NCBI GenBank assembly: GCA_019423125.1
Contig: JAHZBZ010000001.1
Span: 312,751-376,750 of the forward strand
Source: Bacillota bacterium
GTDB taxonomy: Bacteria; Bacillota; Clostridia; Christensenellales; Borkfalkiaceae
DNA: 64,000 nt
Reading direction: 5' to 3'
The notes below the pieces were generated by a model. It saw nothing but the letters and a program-made list of their open reading frames with translations. It had not been told where the DNA came from and did no database searches. Numbering within the stretch: the stretch's first letter is position 1; every line of letters begins with the position of its first letter. The position numbers and the translations under genes are program-made. This document shows positions 7,474 to 15,872 of this stretch, one piece after another.

Positions 7474-8081
7474 CGGAAAGTGCGGCGGATCTCTTGGACG
7501 ATCCCGCCGGGAAGGAATCAGATCCCGCGCCCGCCGAGGTACCGACCGAGCATGAGGAAGCCCCGCCCGCGGAACAGCCGAAAAAGCCCGCCCGCAAAAA
7601 TGGCAAGGCAAAAGCGGAACCGCCTGCAGCGGAACAGGCGGCCGAGGAAGAACCGGCAGAAACGGCGGAAGAAAAAGCACGGCGGGAGTGCCGCGAGCTG
7701 AACGCGCTTTGCGCTGTGCTATCGGAAAAGGTCGGAGCGGTATTGCAGGGCGACATCGAGTTTGAAAGCCTTGTATCCGCTTTGCAGGCTTCTACGGTGG
7801 AATACGATGAACTGATCGCGCGGCTAAAACGAAAACGCAAGACGGGGGAGTTAACGTGGCGATCTAAGCGACGAATGCGCAGAGCGGCGAAGGAAGTCAA
7901 AAAACATCGCGACGATTTGAACGTGTTTATGTATTATCACGACATTAACCTTTTGATCTTGGAAAGTCCGCAATCATATGCGTGTATGCTCTGTCAAAAT
8001 CGGCAGCTTATCGATACGGAGGACGGCGAGCAGGTTTGCCGTCTGCGTTTGGAAATGAACGGCGGGGCGGATGAAGAATAA
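7455..8081 (+). CDS. Acidic Pro/Ala-rich N-terminus protein
   Basis: This is a 208-residue protein. Residues about 1-75 are low-complexity Glu/Pro/Ala/Lys-rich and probably disordered. The rest is helical with a very basic patch (KRKRKTGELTWRSKRRMRR) and a late Cys pair (CMLCQ). The start is supported by GGAGG 12 bases upstream inside the previous gene, which it overlaps by 19 bases. It is not recognised. The disordered tail plus basic core suggests nucleic-acid or membrane contact, but that is inference. Confidence 0.65.
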   Translation: MQDSDMTESAADLLDDPAGKESDPAPAEVPTEHEEAPPAEQPKKPARKNGKAKAEPPAAEQAAEEEPAETAEEKARRECRELNALCAVLSEKVGAVLQGDIEFESLVSALQASTVEYDELIARLKRKRKTGELTWRSKRRMRRAAKEVKKHRDDLNVFMYYHDINLLILESPQSYACMLCQNRQLIDTEDGEQVCRLRLEMNGGADEE

Positions 8082-8101
8082 GGAGGGAAAAAGGCAAAGA
8101 C

Positions 8102-8296
8102 ATGACGGTAGAAGTCGAATACAAGGGAATGACGAAGCGGCGCACGGGGCTTTCTGTCGCGGAGGCGTATGCGATCGGGGGCAAAGCTCTTTGGGTATAC
8201 GGCAACCTGCTGGAAGACGGCGATCTGCAAGTGCGGATCGTGAACGCCCGCGGGGAAGTCATGAGTGTAATGAAACAGGAGGCGCGGCCTCCCTAA
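8102..8296 (+). CDS. Small hypothetical protein
   Basis: This 64-residue protein follows AGGAGG (spacing about 13, slightly long). It is predicted to be beta-rich (VEVEYKGMTKRR, LQVRIVNARGEV) and soluble. It is the last gene before a structured 126-base gap and the surface-protein cassette. Family unknown. Confidence 0.6.
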   Translation: MTVEVEYKGMTKRRTGLSVAEAYAIGGKALWVYGNLLEDGDLQVRIVNARGEVMSVMKQEARPP

Positions 8297-8345
8297 ATTA
8301 GCCCACACAAGCGTTTCAACTATCCTCTGAAACGCGGCAAAAGCT

Positions 8346-8377
8346 CCCCTGCGGGATCCGCTCTTTCCCCGCAGGGG
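8346..8377 (+). promoter_or_regulatory. Hairpin before the surface-protein cassette
   Basis: CCCCTGCGGG (8346-8355) pairs with CCCGCAGGGG (8368-8377). A second inverted repeat (GCGTTTCA/TGAAACGC) lies just upstream. There is no run of T after the stem, so it is not a clear terminator. It may stabilise or attenuate the transcript of the following genes. Confidence 0.4.
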
Positions 8378-8422
8378 GGATACCTTCAGAAAGAGCAAGA
8401 AAAAACAAAAGGAGTAATTTAC

Positions 8423-9478
8423 ATGGCAAAAAAATACTACAGCAGCAATTCTTCAATGGCTTGGAAGATCCTCGCCCTGTTCCTGGCTCTCGTGCTGGTC
8501 GCGGGGACGGTCACGGGGATCGTGTTCTGGCAGAAAGGCAACATCGAGTTCCATCCGATCGGACAGGAAGAAGTTCAGGAGTCGGAAGAAGCTACCGGCG
8601 GGGCGACCATCAGTGACGGCACGGGGAACGGCATTTCAGTGAAGAGTACACAAATTCGAGCTGAAGAGTTCAGCGATTATGGCGTGAGCGCGCTTGCGGA
8701 ATCCGCATATACGTTGACGGTCACGGTTCTGCCTTCGGGGGCGGGCGATACGTCCGTTGACTACGAAGTGCAGTTTGTCAATTCGAGCTCGACGTGGGCG
8801 CAAGGCAAGAAAGTGAGCGATTACATTACGGTTACGCCTGAGAGCGATGGAGCACTTGTGGCGACCGTTGAGTGCTTGCAGGACTTCGGAGAGCAGATCG
8901 AGATCGTCGTCACATCCCGCGACAACCCGGACGCCTCCGCGACTTGTACCTGCGATTATTCGAAGAAGGTCGAGAGTGTAGTGATCGAATTCGAGAAAGG
9001 CGACAGCACTTCGCACGATTTCACCCTGTCCGCGGACAGTACGTCTTATACGTTCCAGGAAGGCGACAATTTTGCTGAAATCGCGAGCATATCCTGTGTT
9101 TACAGCGACTACACAGTGGATGATACCTTCACGGTCAGTATAAATGCAAACGGTAACGGCGGTGTGTTAATAGGAACAGACCTGTCGGGGAAAGGTTACA
9201 CTTCAGGCTCACACAATGGACTGGAAATCGGGGATACGATTAATCTTGGTCGCAATTCTGTGAGTTATGCGTTTGTTTACAGAAATGGTATGACAGGTTT
9301 GAATGATTTTTTGAATTTTTTCAGTGAAAACCTTACGCAGGCTGTGTATTCTTTTGCTGTGACAGCATCGGGAACCAACAGCACGTACAGGATAAGCTAT
9401 CCTCTCTATTTCAGCGCGGAGACTGTCAAATTGGCAGTAAATAGTATCAGTTTGGACAACGATTCTTTTCTTTTCTGA
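8423..9478 (+). CDS. Membrane-anchored extracellular beta-rich protein
   Basis: This is a 351-residue protein. A short basic cytoplasmic tail (residues 1-14) precedes one transmembrane segment (about 15-36, ILALFLALVLVAGTV), and the rest is a large extracellular region of beta strands. Residues about 95-190 resemble bacterial Ig-like repeats (VTVLPSG, TSRDNPDASATCTC). The type II orientation leaves the bulk outside the cell. Shine-Dalgarno AAAGGAG is well placed. It is followed 12 bases later by a second protein of the same layout and then a third, suggesting components of one surface structure or virion rather than enzymes. Not recognised by family. Confidence 0.75.
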   Translation: MAKKYYSSNSSMAWKILALFLALVLVAGTVTGIVFWQKGNIEFHPIGQEEVQESEEATGGATISDGTGNGISVKSTQIRAEEFSDYGVSALAESAYTLTVTVLPSGAGDTSVDYEVQFVNSSSTWAQGKKVSDYITVTPESDGALVATVECLQDFGEQIEIVVTSRDNPDASATCTCDYSKKVESVVIEFEKGDSTSHDFTLSADSTSYTFQEGDNFAEIASISCVYSDYTVDDTFTVSINANGNGGVLIGTDLSGKGYTSGSHNGLEIGDTINLGRNSVSYAFVYRNGMTGLNDFLNFFSENLTQAVYSFAVTASGTNSTYRISYPLYFSAETVKLAVNSISLDNDSFLF

Positions 9479-9490
9479 GAGGTGTAATAC

Positions 9491-10096
9491 ATGGCGATGA
9501 AAGGTAATACGGGCGGCAAAGTCGCCAATGTCGTGACAAAGACAATCACCGCCCTCATGATAATCATACTTATCCTCGGCATTGCAGGGCTCATTGCTTT
9601 TTTCGTCATGCGCATTCTAGAGAATACTTTTTACGTTGAGTACAACGGACAAAGATATATAAGCGGCACATACGACAAAAGTCTTGAGCTTTTCAACGGG
9701 CAAACGTATACATTCTCTGTTAAGTCGTTGACGGGCGGCGATGTTGATTATTCTGTCAAGGTAATTTCGAACGGATCATACAATTTCTATTTTGTTATCG
9801 GGGATGAGCTTTATGTTTTTTATAGCGGCGATGATGACATGGACGATTACTCGGCAGTTTTTTGTTTGGAGACAGAAGCAGACGGGTTCAGCATTACTAT
9901 TCCACAAGGCATGACTGTGGAAAAAGCTCTCGAACTTAAGTACGGCGAAGAGGTCGTCCTGCTCGACGATGTCGCAAGCGGGCGTTGCTTCTTCGTGCTG
10001 TCTGTCACGTCGGGCGAAAGCGATATCCGCATTCCGTTTTCTTTCGGCGAGCGCGTGTCGAGCGTGACGATCGACCCGCCGCAGATCGTGTTCTGA
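9491..10096 (+). CDS. Membrane-anchored extracellular protein, smaller paralogous layout
   Basis: This is a 201-residue protein with a basic N-terminus, one strong membrane segment (about 18-40, ALMIIILILGIAGLIAFFV) and a beta-rich extracellular domain. The C-terminal phrase RVSSVTIDPPQIVF ends in the same way as the upstream protein (AVNSISLDNDSFLF), so the two extracellular parts may be related and end in an exposed strand. It is co-transcribed with its neighbours (12 and 11 base gaps) with GAGGTG leaders. Function unknown; a structural or adhesion role is inferred. Confidence 0.75.
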   Translation: MAMKGNTGGKVANVVTKTITALMIIILILGIAGLIAFFVMRILENTFYVEYNGQRYISGTYDKSLELFNGQTYTFSVKSLTGGDVDYSVKVISNGSYNFYFVIGDELYVFYSGDDDMDDYSAVFCLETEADGFSITIPQGMTVEKALELKYGEEVVLLDDVASGRCFFVLSVTSGESDIRIPFSFGERVSSVTIDPPQIVF

Positions 10097-10107
10097 GAGG
10101 TGATACT

Positions 10108-12081
10108 ATGCAAAAAACATTAAGAAAAGCTCTCTTGCATTCGGTCACGGTTTTGGTCCTCTGCATGCTGTGCTTGGCTATGGCTTTGGGAGGTCTTTTG
10201 ACCTCCCCCGTGGTCTATGCCGACACCGTGATCGGCGACGTGCAGATGGACTGCTCCGACGTCATGGAAGATCTGGAAAGTTCGACGATAGACGGCAAGC
10301 CGTTTGACATCTCCGACTATGCCTTTGACGAGAGCGAACAGACGCAGGTGATTATGTTTGCGGAATACTGTTACAGCTTTTATGCAAACAGGCAAGAAAA
10401 TTACGGGCTGTATGTTTACGTCTGGAACCCGCAGGGGCTCAGATTTACGCTCGATTCGACGCGCAACAAGATCAGCCTGCGGACCGGAAAGGACGAGAGC
10501 CTCGGTTACACAAAGTACACGCTTTTATACCTCGATCAATGCGATCAAACGAATTACGAAGGACTGTTTCTCAAATTCAAAGTCATGCTTTCGGACGAAG
10601 AAAAAGAGAAGATCCTTGAAAGCCTTAAGAGCGATGAGCGCGTGTACAGCATCGGAGAGATCGAACTGCTCACGGAAGGCGCGACGAATGCGACGGCATC
10701 GGCAGTGAGCACGGTCTATACGTTCAGCGGCTTTGCGAAGGGATACGGGAGCGACGTCGACGCGGCAAGCACGTTGACCTGCACGCAGGAGAAGGCGGAC
10801 GCCCTGACGCTGGACGTGCATTCCACAGTGTACCGCACGGGCGTTTCCAACGGGGAAAACCTGTACACGGAGGACAGCTTGCACAGCGTCTACTTTGCGG
10901 TCCCGAATGAGTTTATCTCCGCCTACGGCGAGATCTCTGCCGTGCACGCGACCTGGCTGAATGCGGTACTTGCGCCTGCGCTCGTGACGGGAAATGCGGA
11001 CGCGTATGCCGCGATCTCGGAATACATCGGCGTCGATGTCTCCTCCGGTTCGGACTTGGACTATTTTTACCTCGGCGCACACAGATCGTACTCGGTCGGC
11101 GGGATCAATATGACCGGGCACAGCTACGGTTACAGTTACAACAACCCGGGAACGTGGTTGAACAACACGACGGTACACGAATATTTCGGGTCAGACGTCT
11201 CGTCTTTGCAACTTCTATTTTACGCCGCGGGCGGAGCAAACAGCGCGGACGGGGCGGTCGTTTCTTCAGAGAGGATCACGGAAGAGATGCTGCGCTTCAC
11301 GCAGGAGCACGGCGGCGAGCTTGTAAACGGAAAATACAGCCGTGCGCTCTTTTCCGACGTAGACGAGGCATTCACAGAAGTGAATATACACAGCAGCGAC
11401 ACCTTTTCTTTGGCGGAAGCTACTATTTCGGAAAATTGGTGGAAAGAGCTGTTCGGGATGGAACAGGACATCGTCTCTGCGGCTTTCAACGATGTACAGG
11501 CGATCCAGGCAGTTACAGATTCGGACATCACGGGCGACGTTACGGCGGATTGCGAAAGACTGTACATCGCAACGGCAGACTATGACGATTTTGTCGAGTT
11601 TTATAATGCGAACAAAGAAGATTGTACCGTGTATCTATTCCGATACCAGGTCAGCGACTACATAGCGCAAGAGGCAACGCTCTTTGAAAAGGGCGGGCTG
11701 TACGGCTGGAAAGAGGTGGATACAAACGCCTATTTTTTCCAGGAAACAGTCAATTTAGATTTTGACGTCATCGACGTCACTTTTTCAAACGGCGAAAAAT
11801 CGGTCGTCCTTCCCGTTGTATCTTCTCCCGTGGACGTGATCCCCGACGCGACGCCGCCGCTGATCACGACAGAGGATTCCTTGCCGTGGTGGGCGTACGC
11901 GGCGGCAGGCCTGGCGGCCGTCGTCGTTCTTCTCGCGCTGCGTCTGCTGCTCGTGACGATCTGCGGGCTGCCCTCGTGGGTGTTCCTGCTCATCGTCGTT
12001 GCGGTCCTGTTTACGGCAGTGTGGTGGTTCGATCCGTTCGCGACGTGGCTGTACGGGATCTTGTCAAAATGGCTGCTGTGA
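10108..12081 (+). CDS. Large secreted, C-terminally membrane-anchored protein
   Basis: This is a 657-residue protein. It has a cleavable signal peptide (residues 1-30, ending VVYA before DTV), an extracellular region of about 540 residues rich in Tyr, Ser, Thr and Asp, and two closely spaced hydrophobic segments at the C-terminus (about 595-650) separated by a short turn. The ATG at 10108 was chosen because GAGGTG precedes it and the signal peptide starts there. A secreted N-terminal region with a C-terminal membrane anchor resembles filamentous-phage pIII adsorption proteins in layout only; no sequence family is recognised. It is the third gene of the surface cassette. Confidence 0.75.
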   Translation: MQKTLRKALLHSVTVLVLCMLCLAMALGGLLTSPVVYADTVIGDVQMDCSDVMEDLESSTIDGKPFDISDYAFDESEQTQVIMFAEYCYSFYANRQENYGLYVYVWNPQGLRFTLDSTRNKISLRTGKDESLGYTKYTLLYLDQCDQTNYEGLFLKFKVMLSDEEKEKILESLKSDERVYSIGEIELLTEGATNATASAVSTVYTFSGFAKGYGSDVDAASTLTCTQEKADALTLDVHSTVYRTGVSNGENLYTEDSLHSVYFAVPNEFISAYGEISAVHATWLNAVLAPALVTGNADAYAAISEYIGVDVSSGSDLDYFYLGAHRSYSVGGINMTGHSYGYSYNNPGTWLNNTTVHEYFGSDVSSLQLLFYAAGGANSADGAVVSSERITEEMLRFTQEHGGELVNGKYSRALFSDVDEAFTEVNIHSSDTFSLAEATISENWWKELFGMEQDIVSAAFNDVQAIQAVTDSDITGDVTADCERLYIATADYDDFVEFYNANKEDCTVYLFRYQVSDYIAQEATLFEKGGLYGWKEVDTNAYFFQETVNLDFDVIDVTFSNGEKSVVLPVVSSPVDVIPDATPPLITTEDSLPWWAYAAAGLAAVVVLLALRLLLVTICGLPSWVFLLIVVAVLFTAVWWFDPFATWLYGILSKWLL

Positions 12082-12132
12082 TTTTTTATCTGAGTAAAAC
12101 GCAAATTTGATAGGTAAAAGGAGAAAGAAGAA

Positions 12133-12423
12133 GTGCAGACACGAGAAAAAAATAAGACAAAACAGGCGGGAACGTTCTTGGTAAAACGATATGTGAAACC
12201 GGAAACGGACAAGCTGTCGGAAAAGCAAAAAGCTGTTAGGAACAGGGAAAAAATTTTTTCCAACGCGAAAGATGTGTATGTAACGGCAAATTACATTGCC
12301 GTCGTAGGGCGCCGCGAGACAAAGTATTACAAGAAAAACGATGAAAACCGCGCGATCGCCCGAAAGACAAAAGGGGGCAAGCTTCGAATGGGAAAAAACG
12401 GAAACCGTTATACAAACATTTAA
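12133..12423 (+). CDS. Small very basic protein
   Basis: This is a 96-residue protein from a GTG start after GGAGAAAGAAGAA. It is Lys/Arg-rich throughout (KNKTKQAG, KYYKKNDENR, KTKGGKLRMGK) and has no hydrophobic segment. It probably binds nucleic acid. It lies between the surface cassette and a strong terminator hairpin. Family unknown. Confidence 0.55.
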   Translation: MQTREKNKTKQAGTFLVKRYVKPETDKLSEKQKAVRNREKIFSNAKDVYVTANYIAVVGRRETKYYKKNDENRAIARKTKGGKLRMGKNGNRYTNI

Positions 12424-12439
12424 AAACGGAGGAAAAGGC

Positions 12440-12469
12440 GGGGCTGCCGCCGATGTAGGCGGTAGCCCC
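12440..12469 (+). terminator. Strong hairpin terminator
   Basis: GGGGCTGCCGCC (12440-12451) pairs with GGCGGTAGCCCC (12458-12469) around a six-base loop, then TAAAATTTT. It probably ends the surface-cassette transcript. Confidence 0.7.
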
Positions 12470-12480
12470 TAAAATTTTAT

Positions 12481-12900
12481 ATGAGCAATAAAAAAAGCAA
12501 AAATGTTTCGAAAAAAGTTGCGGACGGAACTATTCTTCACACACGCGACGAGTATTTCTATGGTTCAAAAAAATACAGAAAGCCCGGTTATGAAAAAGCG
12601 GGGCATTATCGGAAGACGGCAGTCATTGAATCTAACCGGAAAAATGAATTAGCCGTAGTAAAATTGACGACATCTGCAAAGGCAAAAAGGATTGAGGGGA
12701 AATCGGGCTTTAGGGCGTATGTAGAGACCAAAGATGATAACGGAAAAGCAATCCGTATAAGCGGAAAATTTATTCCGGACAGACGGGGTAAAGCTTTGAC
12801 AAAAAAACAAGTAAATGAAATCAAGAAAGATTGCATTACCGATCCGAAAACAGGCAGTAAGAACAGAGAATGTCTGAAAAAACTAAAAGGCAGAAAATAA
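12481..12900 (+). CDS. Basic hypothetical protein
   Basis: This 139-residue protein is Lys-rich (MSNKKSKNVSKKV start, KKLKGRK end), soluble and of unknown family. It shares the basic, Tyr-containing character of the upstream 96-residue protein. The start at 12481 has no clear Shine-Dalgarno and follows a terminator hairpin, so its expression is uncertain. Nucleic-acid binding is plausible. Confidence 0.55.
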   Translation: MSNKKSKNVSKKVADGTILHTRDEYFYGSKKYRKPGYEKAGHYRKTAVIESNRKNELAVVKLTTSAKAKRIEGKSGFRAYVETKDDNGKAIRISGKFIPDRRGKALTKKQVNEIKKDCITDPKTGSKNRECLKKLKGRK

Positions 12901-12907
12901 AAAACGC

Positions 12908-12929
12908 GCGGGCAGATCACTCCGCCCGC
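12908..12929 (+). terminator. Weak hairpin after the basic protein gene
   Basis: GCGGGC and GCCCGC pair around a ten-base loop just downstream of the stop at 12900. There is no T run. It may be a weak terminator or an RNA stabiliser. Confidence 0.4.
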
Positions 12930-13084
12930 ACTTATTAAGGCTATGCGCCCATAACCAACCCGATACATACAAGATTGCGATGGCTGCGTCTGCCTGCTCC
13001 TGTAAGATCGAGAAAACCCTTTCGGGTAATTCTATTATATGCTATTTGAGCAAAAATGTCAACCCCAAATGACGGAAAAAGGCA

Positions 13085-14455
13085 ATGAGAATGAAGGAAG
13101 GCGTATTACAAACAAAGGAATATAAGCGCTATCGCAGGGAGTTGAAACGCGGCTGCCGACATCGCGACAGGTTTTCGCGGCTGTGCGCGTGGGCGGAGGA
13201 GACGTCGCGGGAGAGCTTCAAGAACACGCGGCGGTATCTCCGCTTTTGGGGGCTGTTGGGGCTTGCGTATCTTATCGGATATTTTGTCACACGCGACTAT
13301 TACCATGGCTGGTACGGCGTGCTGTGTTCCTTTTTCGATGTCTCAATTTTTGCTCAGATGCGATGGAACTCGACGCTCTTGTGGCAGATCGGCAAGCTGT
13401 TGTTGCAGCTCGTTATGCTTGTTGCGGTTGGTTTTTCGGTTTATCATATCGTGCGGCCCTGTGTGGCAAAAGGCTTTGAAATGATCTACTTTTCGCAGGC
13501 GGGCGGATATATGGAGAATCAGCACTCGGTTTGTATGACGGGTGCGCCAGGAGCAGGGAAGACGTCTTTGGGCGGTGATATGGCGGTGAATGTGGCTCGG
13601 CGGCGCTGGCTCGACTTGCAATACGATTACCACACGCAAAAGCGGCAGGTGATGAATTGGATCCGTTTCGGCATGACGGAGGAACTGGAAAAGTTCCGAG
13701 CCTTGAAAGATGCGTATTTATTTTTCAAGCAACGGGAGCGGTGGTGCGTTCCCTGCCTTGCGACGACGTTCGGCATGCGGGTGGACGGGCGGTATACATA
13801 TAAGGCAAACAATAATTTTTTCACGCAGATGCAGCGTATCCCCGAGTACTGCGTGATCTTCGACGACGAGGCAGGCAGCTCGAAGGGGGCGAACACCTCC
13901 TCCACGGTCGAGGACAATGTGGCGGATTTCTATCGGTATGTGCGGCACTACGGTGATTTTAATCTCATCATGACAGAACAGGGCGATGACGGAACAGGGA
14001 AGTATATCCGCAAGTGTTTGGACAACACGATCTATTGCAAGGGTCAAAAATGGATCCTGCGACCGGGTGTGCTGCTGCGTTTTTTCAACAAGATGAAAGT
14101 GCGCCTGATTCGAACCGAAGAGCAGGGACGCTACCGCCCGCGGTATAACGCTTTCGTGTATTATTTCGGGAAAATCATACGCACGATAGGCTACCGTCAG
14201 ATCACCTATAAAAATCTCGGGAACATTGAGCATGAGGACGGGGAGATGAAGGGCACGGGAGGGAAAATGTATTTGCCCTCGCGGCTCATCTATGACTACG
14301 ACGACAGGGCCTACCGCTTCACCTACAAGGCAAAGGATTTGCCTTTGGAATTGGAAGGCTGGGATCGTCTGACGCTACTTCCCGAGGACGATTCGCGCAA
14401 CGTGTCGGTCGTGCGGGAAATGTCCAAACGGGGACAAAACAAAAAAACCGTTTAG
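13085..14455 (+). CDS. Zot/pI-like membrane ATPase (extrusion motor)
   Basis: This is a 456-residue protein. A basic N-terminus (1-50) is followed by two hydrophobic segments (about 52-69 and 98-121). The P-loop domain has Walker A GAPGAGKTS (153-161) and Walker B VIFDDE (about 257-262). Downstream, a RHYGDFNLIMTEQ motif followed by an IRKCLDN segment matches the layout of Zot-family proteins, where an arginine/histidine-rich HRHxGxDI stretch, a TQ and an IR motif occur. Zot/pI proteins power assembly and extrusion of filamentous phages; membrane segments ahead of the P-loop occur in some relatives. An FtsK/HerA-type DNA pump is the main alternative. The ATG is preceded by a weak AAAAAGG. Confidence 0.75.
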   Translation: MRMKEGVLQTKEYKRYRRELKRGCRHRDRFSRLCAWAEETSRESFKNTRRYLRFWGLLGLAYLIGYFVTRDYYHGWYGVLCSFFDVSIFAQMRWNSTLLWQIGKLLLQLVMLVAVGFSVYHIVRPCVAKGFEMIYFSQAGGYMENQHSVCMTGAPGAGKTSLGGDMAVNVARRRWLDLQYDYHTQKRQVMNWIRFGMTEELEKFRALKDAYLFFKQRERWCVPCLATTFGMRVDGRYTYKANNNFFTQMQRIPEYCVIFDDEAGSSKGANTSSTVEDNVADFYRYVRHYGDFNLIMTEQGDDGTGKYIRKCLDNTIYCKGQKWILRPGVLLRFFNKMKVRLIRTEEQGRYRPRYNAFVYYFGKIIRTIGYRQITYKNLGNIEHEDGEMKGTGGKMYLPSRLIYDYDDRAYRFTYKAKDLPLELEGWDRLTLLPEDDSRNVSVVREMSKRGQNKKTV

Positions 14456-14566
14456 GCGGTTTCAGGCAGAATAGAAGAACAAAATCAAGGAAACTCCCGA
14501 GGGAAAAGCAGCCGATTCTGTGAGAAAACGGCGGCGAAAACGACGGGCGGACATATAGGAAAAAAA

Positions 14567-14582
14567 TTCCACTCGAGTGGAA
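14567..14582. promoter_or_regulatory. 16-bp palindrome, second copy
   Basis: TTCCACTCGAGTGGAA is a perfect palindrome identical to the centre of the 22-bp palindrome at 3696-3717. It lies in the gap between the Zot-like gene and the next gene, 57 bases before that start. It could be an operator or partition site. Confidence 0.55.
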
Positions 14583-14638
14583 AAAACAGGGGCAAAATAT
14601 CCGTCGTGCGCGGGTAAATTATCAAAGCGAGGTGAACC

Positions 14639-15163
14639 ATGAACAAACAGAGGACGGATCTCACGGAAGAAGAGAAGGAGCGGGAACAACAGGCGCCGAA
14701 AAAGGGTACATACATCGAGCTGAAAGATCCATGCGAAACGTACAGGCGGCCGTACGGGCTGTTGGCAAAGGCGGGCATATCGACGGCAGGAATGCGCCCT
14801 CGGGACGCATGGAACGCGGTCAACGAGCTACGGCGGGCGGAGGCAGCCGCGCAGCGGCAGGAAAAGGAGGCGAAAAAGCGACCGAAACAGGCGAAAATCA
14901 AGCCCGCCCGCGCCGTGAATAAGCCGAAAGCAAAAGAGCCGCAAAAGGTATTGCCTGCGCCTCCGCAGCGTCTCGCGCCGCCGCTGCCGAAGAACAAGCA
15001 AAAGGCGGCTGTCCCCGAGCTTTCCGCTCGCGATCGGGAGATGGCAAATAACAACAGTATGTTTAATCGCGGGGATGGCACGGTAAATTCGTATAAAGCC
15101 TATGCGGACGAGATCAACGGATGGGACATCAGCTTAAAGCAAAAGGAAAAGCTCATTGCGTAG
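14639..15163 (+). CDS. 5' part of a gene interrupted by in-frame amber codon
   Basis: This encodes 174 residues before TAG at 15161-15163. The reading frame continues without any other stop to 15838, giving a 399-residue product if the amber codon were sense. The N-terminal part is basic and Pro/Lys/Ala-rich (about 70-120, likely disordered), then enters a conserved-looking region (NSYKAYADEINGW, LKQKEKLIA) right at the stop. The start has GCGAGGTGAACC upstream. A CAG-to-TAG nonsense mutation would explain the break. TAG is used as an ordinary stop elsewhere in the window (2536-2538, 14453-14455), so recoding is unlikely. The intact protein's function is unknown. Confidence 0.65.
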   Translation: MNKQRTDLTEEEKEREQQAPKKGTYIELKDPCETYRRPYGLLAKAGISTAGMRPRDAWNAVNELRRAEAAAQRQEKEAKKRPKQAKIKPARAVNKPKAKEPQKVLPAPPQRLAPPLPKNKQKAAVPELSARDREMANNNSMFNRGDGTVNSYKAYADEINGWDISLKQKEKLIA

Positions 15164-15220
15164 CTTAAAAAGAAGTTCGACGAGCGGCTGTCCGTTGATG
15201 CGCGTTATGTTCCTTGGACG

Positions 15221-15838
15221 GTGTCGGGACCTGCAGGGTATAACGCAAAGAAAATGAACGGCCTTGCGGATCGTGCTATGCGCACAAGCGCCGAAATATC
15301 CGATTGGTTCGATAAAGTTCGGGAGAATGTAAAGCGGAGCAATCAAAACACGGATGACCGCGGGGCAAAAGCAAGGCAGAGTGAAGAATGGTTCAATCGT
15401 GCTTTGCAATCGGGGTGGTATAACCGAAACGGGAAGCCTGATCCCACGCAAGTCGCGAACGGGCTTGCGGAAATCGCTCTGTATAATCCGAAGCGGTTTG
15501 CTGTGTTGTATGAAAAGTATGACAAACAGTTGCATTTTCGCAAAAATACAAACGCCGCGAAGCTATACGAGAAGGTCAAAACGGGCGAATATACGGGGCT
15601 GAAAGGGCCGAAAAAGCTATACGAAAGCGACAGTTATAACGTATACCGCAAGAACATAAAAGCGGGTGAGCGGGTATTTATCAATTTTCCCGTGCCGCCC
15701 AAGCCGCAGATGATATGGGCACTGAAAAAGCGCGGTTGGCATTGGAACGACATGGAAAATGCGTGGAGCGTCCCCGTGGATAAGTATGACGAAAAGTTCG
15801 TCAAGGGCATCGAGGAGAACTACTCGAAATACCTATGA
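15221..15838 (+). CDS. 3' part of the amber-interrupted gene
   Basis: This continues the frame of 14639-15163. The first downstream start codon is GTG at 15221 (ATG at 15254), neither with a convincing Shine-Dalgarno, which argues for a broken gene rather than two genes. Residues just after the stop (KKKFDERLS, VPWTVSGPAGYN) read as the direct continuation of the upstream helix. The WTVSGPAxYN phrase is one I associate with proteins of Firmicute plasmids and integrative elements. The C-terminal 80 residues (VFINFPVPPKP, WALKKRGWHWN) look like a separate folded module. Function unknown. Confidence 0.6.
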   Translation: MSGPAGYNAKKMNGLADRAMRTSAEISDWFDKVRENVKRSNQNTDDRGAKARQSEEWFNRALQSGWYNRNGKPDPTQVANGLAEIALYNPKRFAVLYEKYDKQLHFRKNTNAAKLYEKVKTGEYTGLKGPKKLYESDSYNVYRKNIKAGERVFINFPVPPKPQMIWALKKRGWHWNDMENAWSVPVDKYDEKFVKGIEENYSKYL

Positions 15839-15872
15839 AACTGCAAACAAATCAAAGACGGAGGTCAAACGG

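Noticed and set aside
15161..15163. Element uses TAG as a sense codon (alternative genetic code)
   Set aside because: Other genes in the element (2266-2538 and 13085-14455) end in TAG, and no suppressor tRNA gene is in the element.
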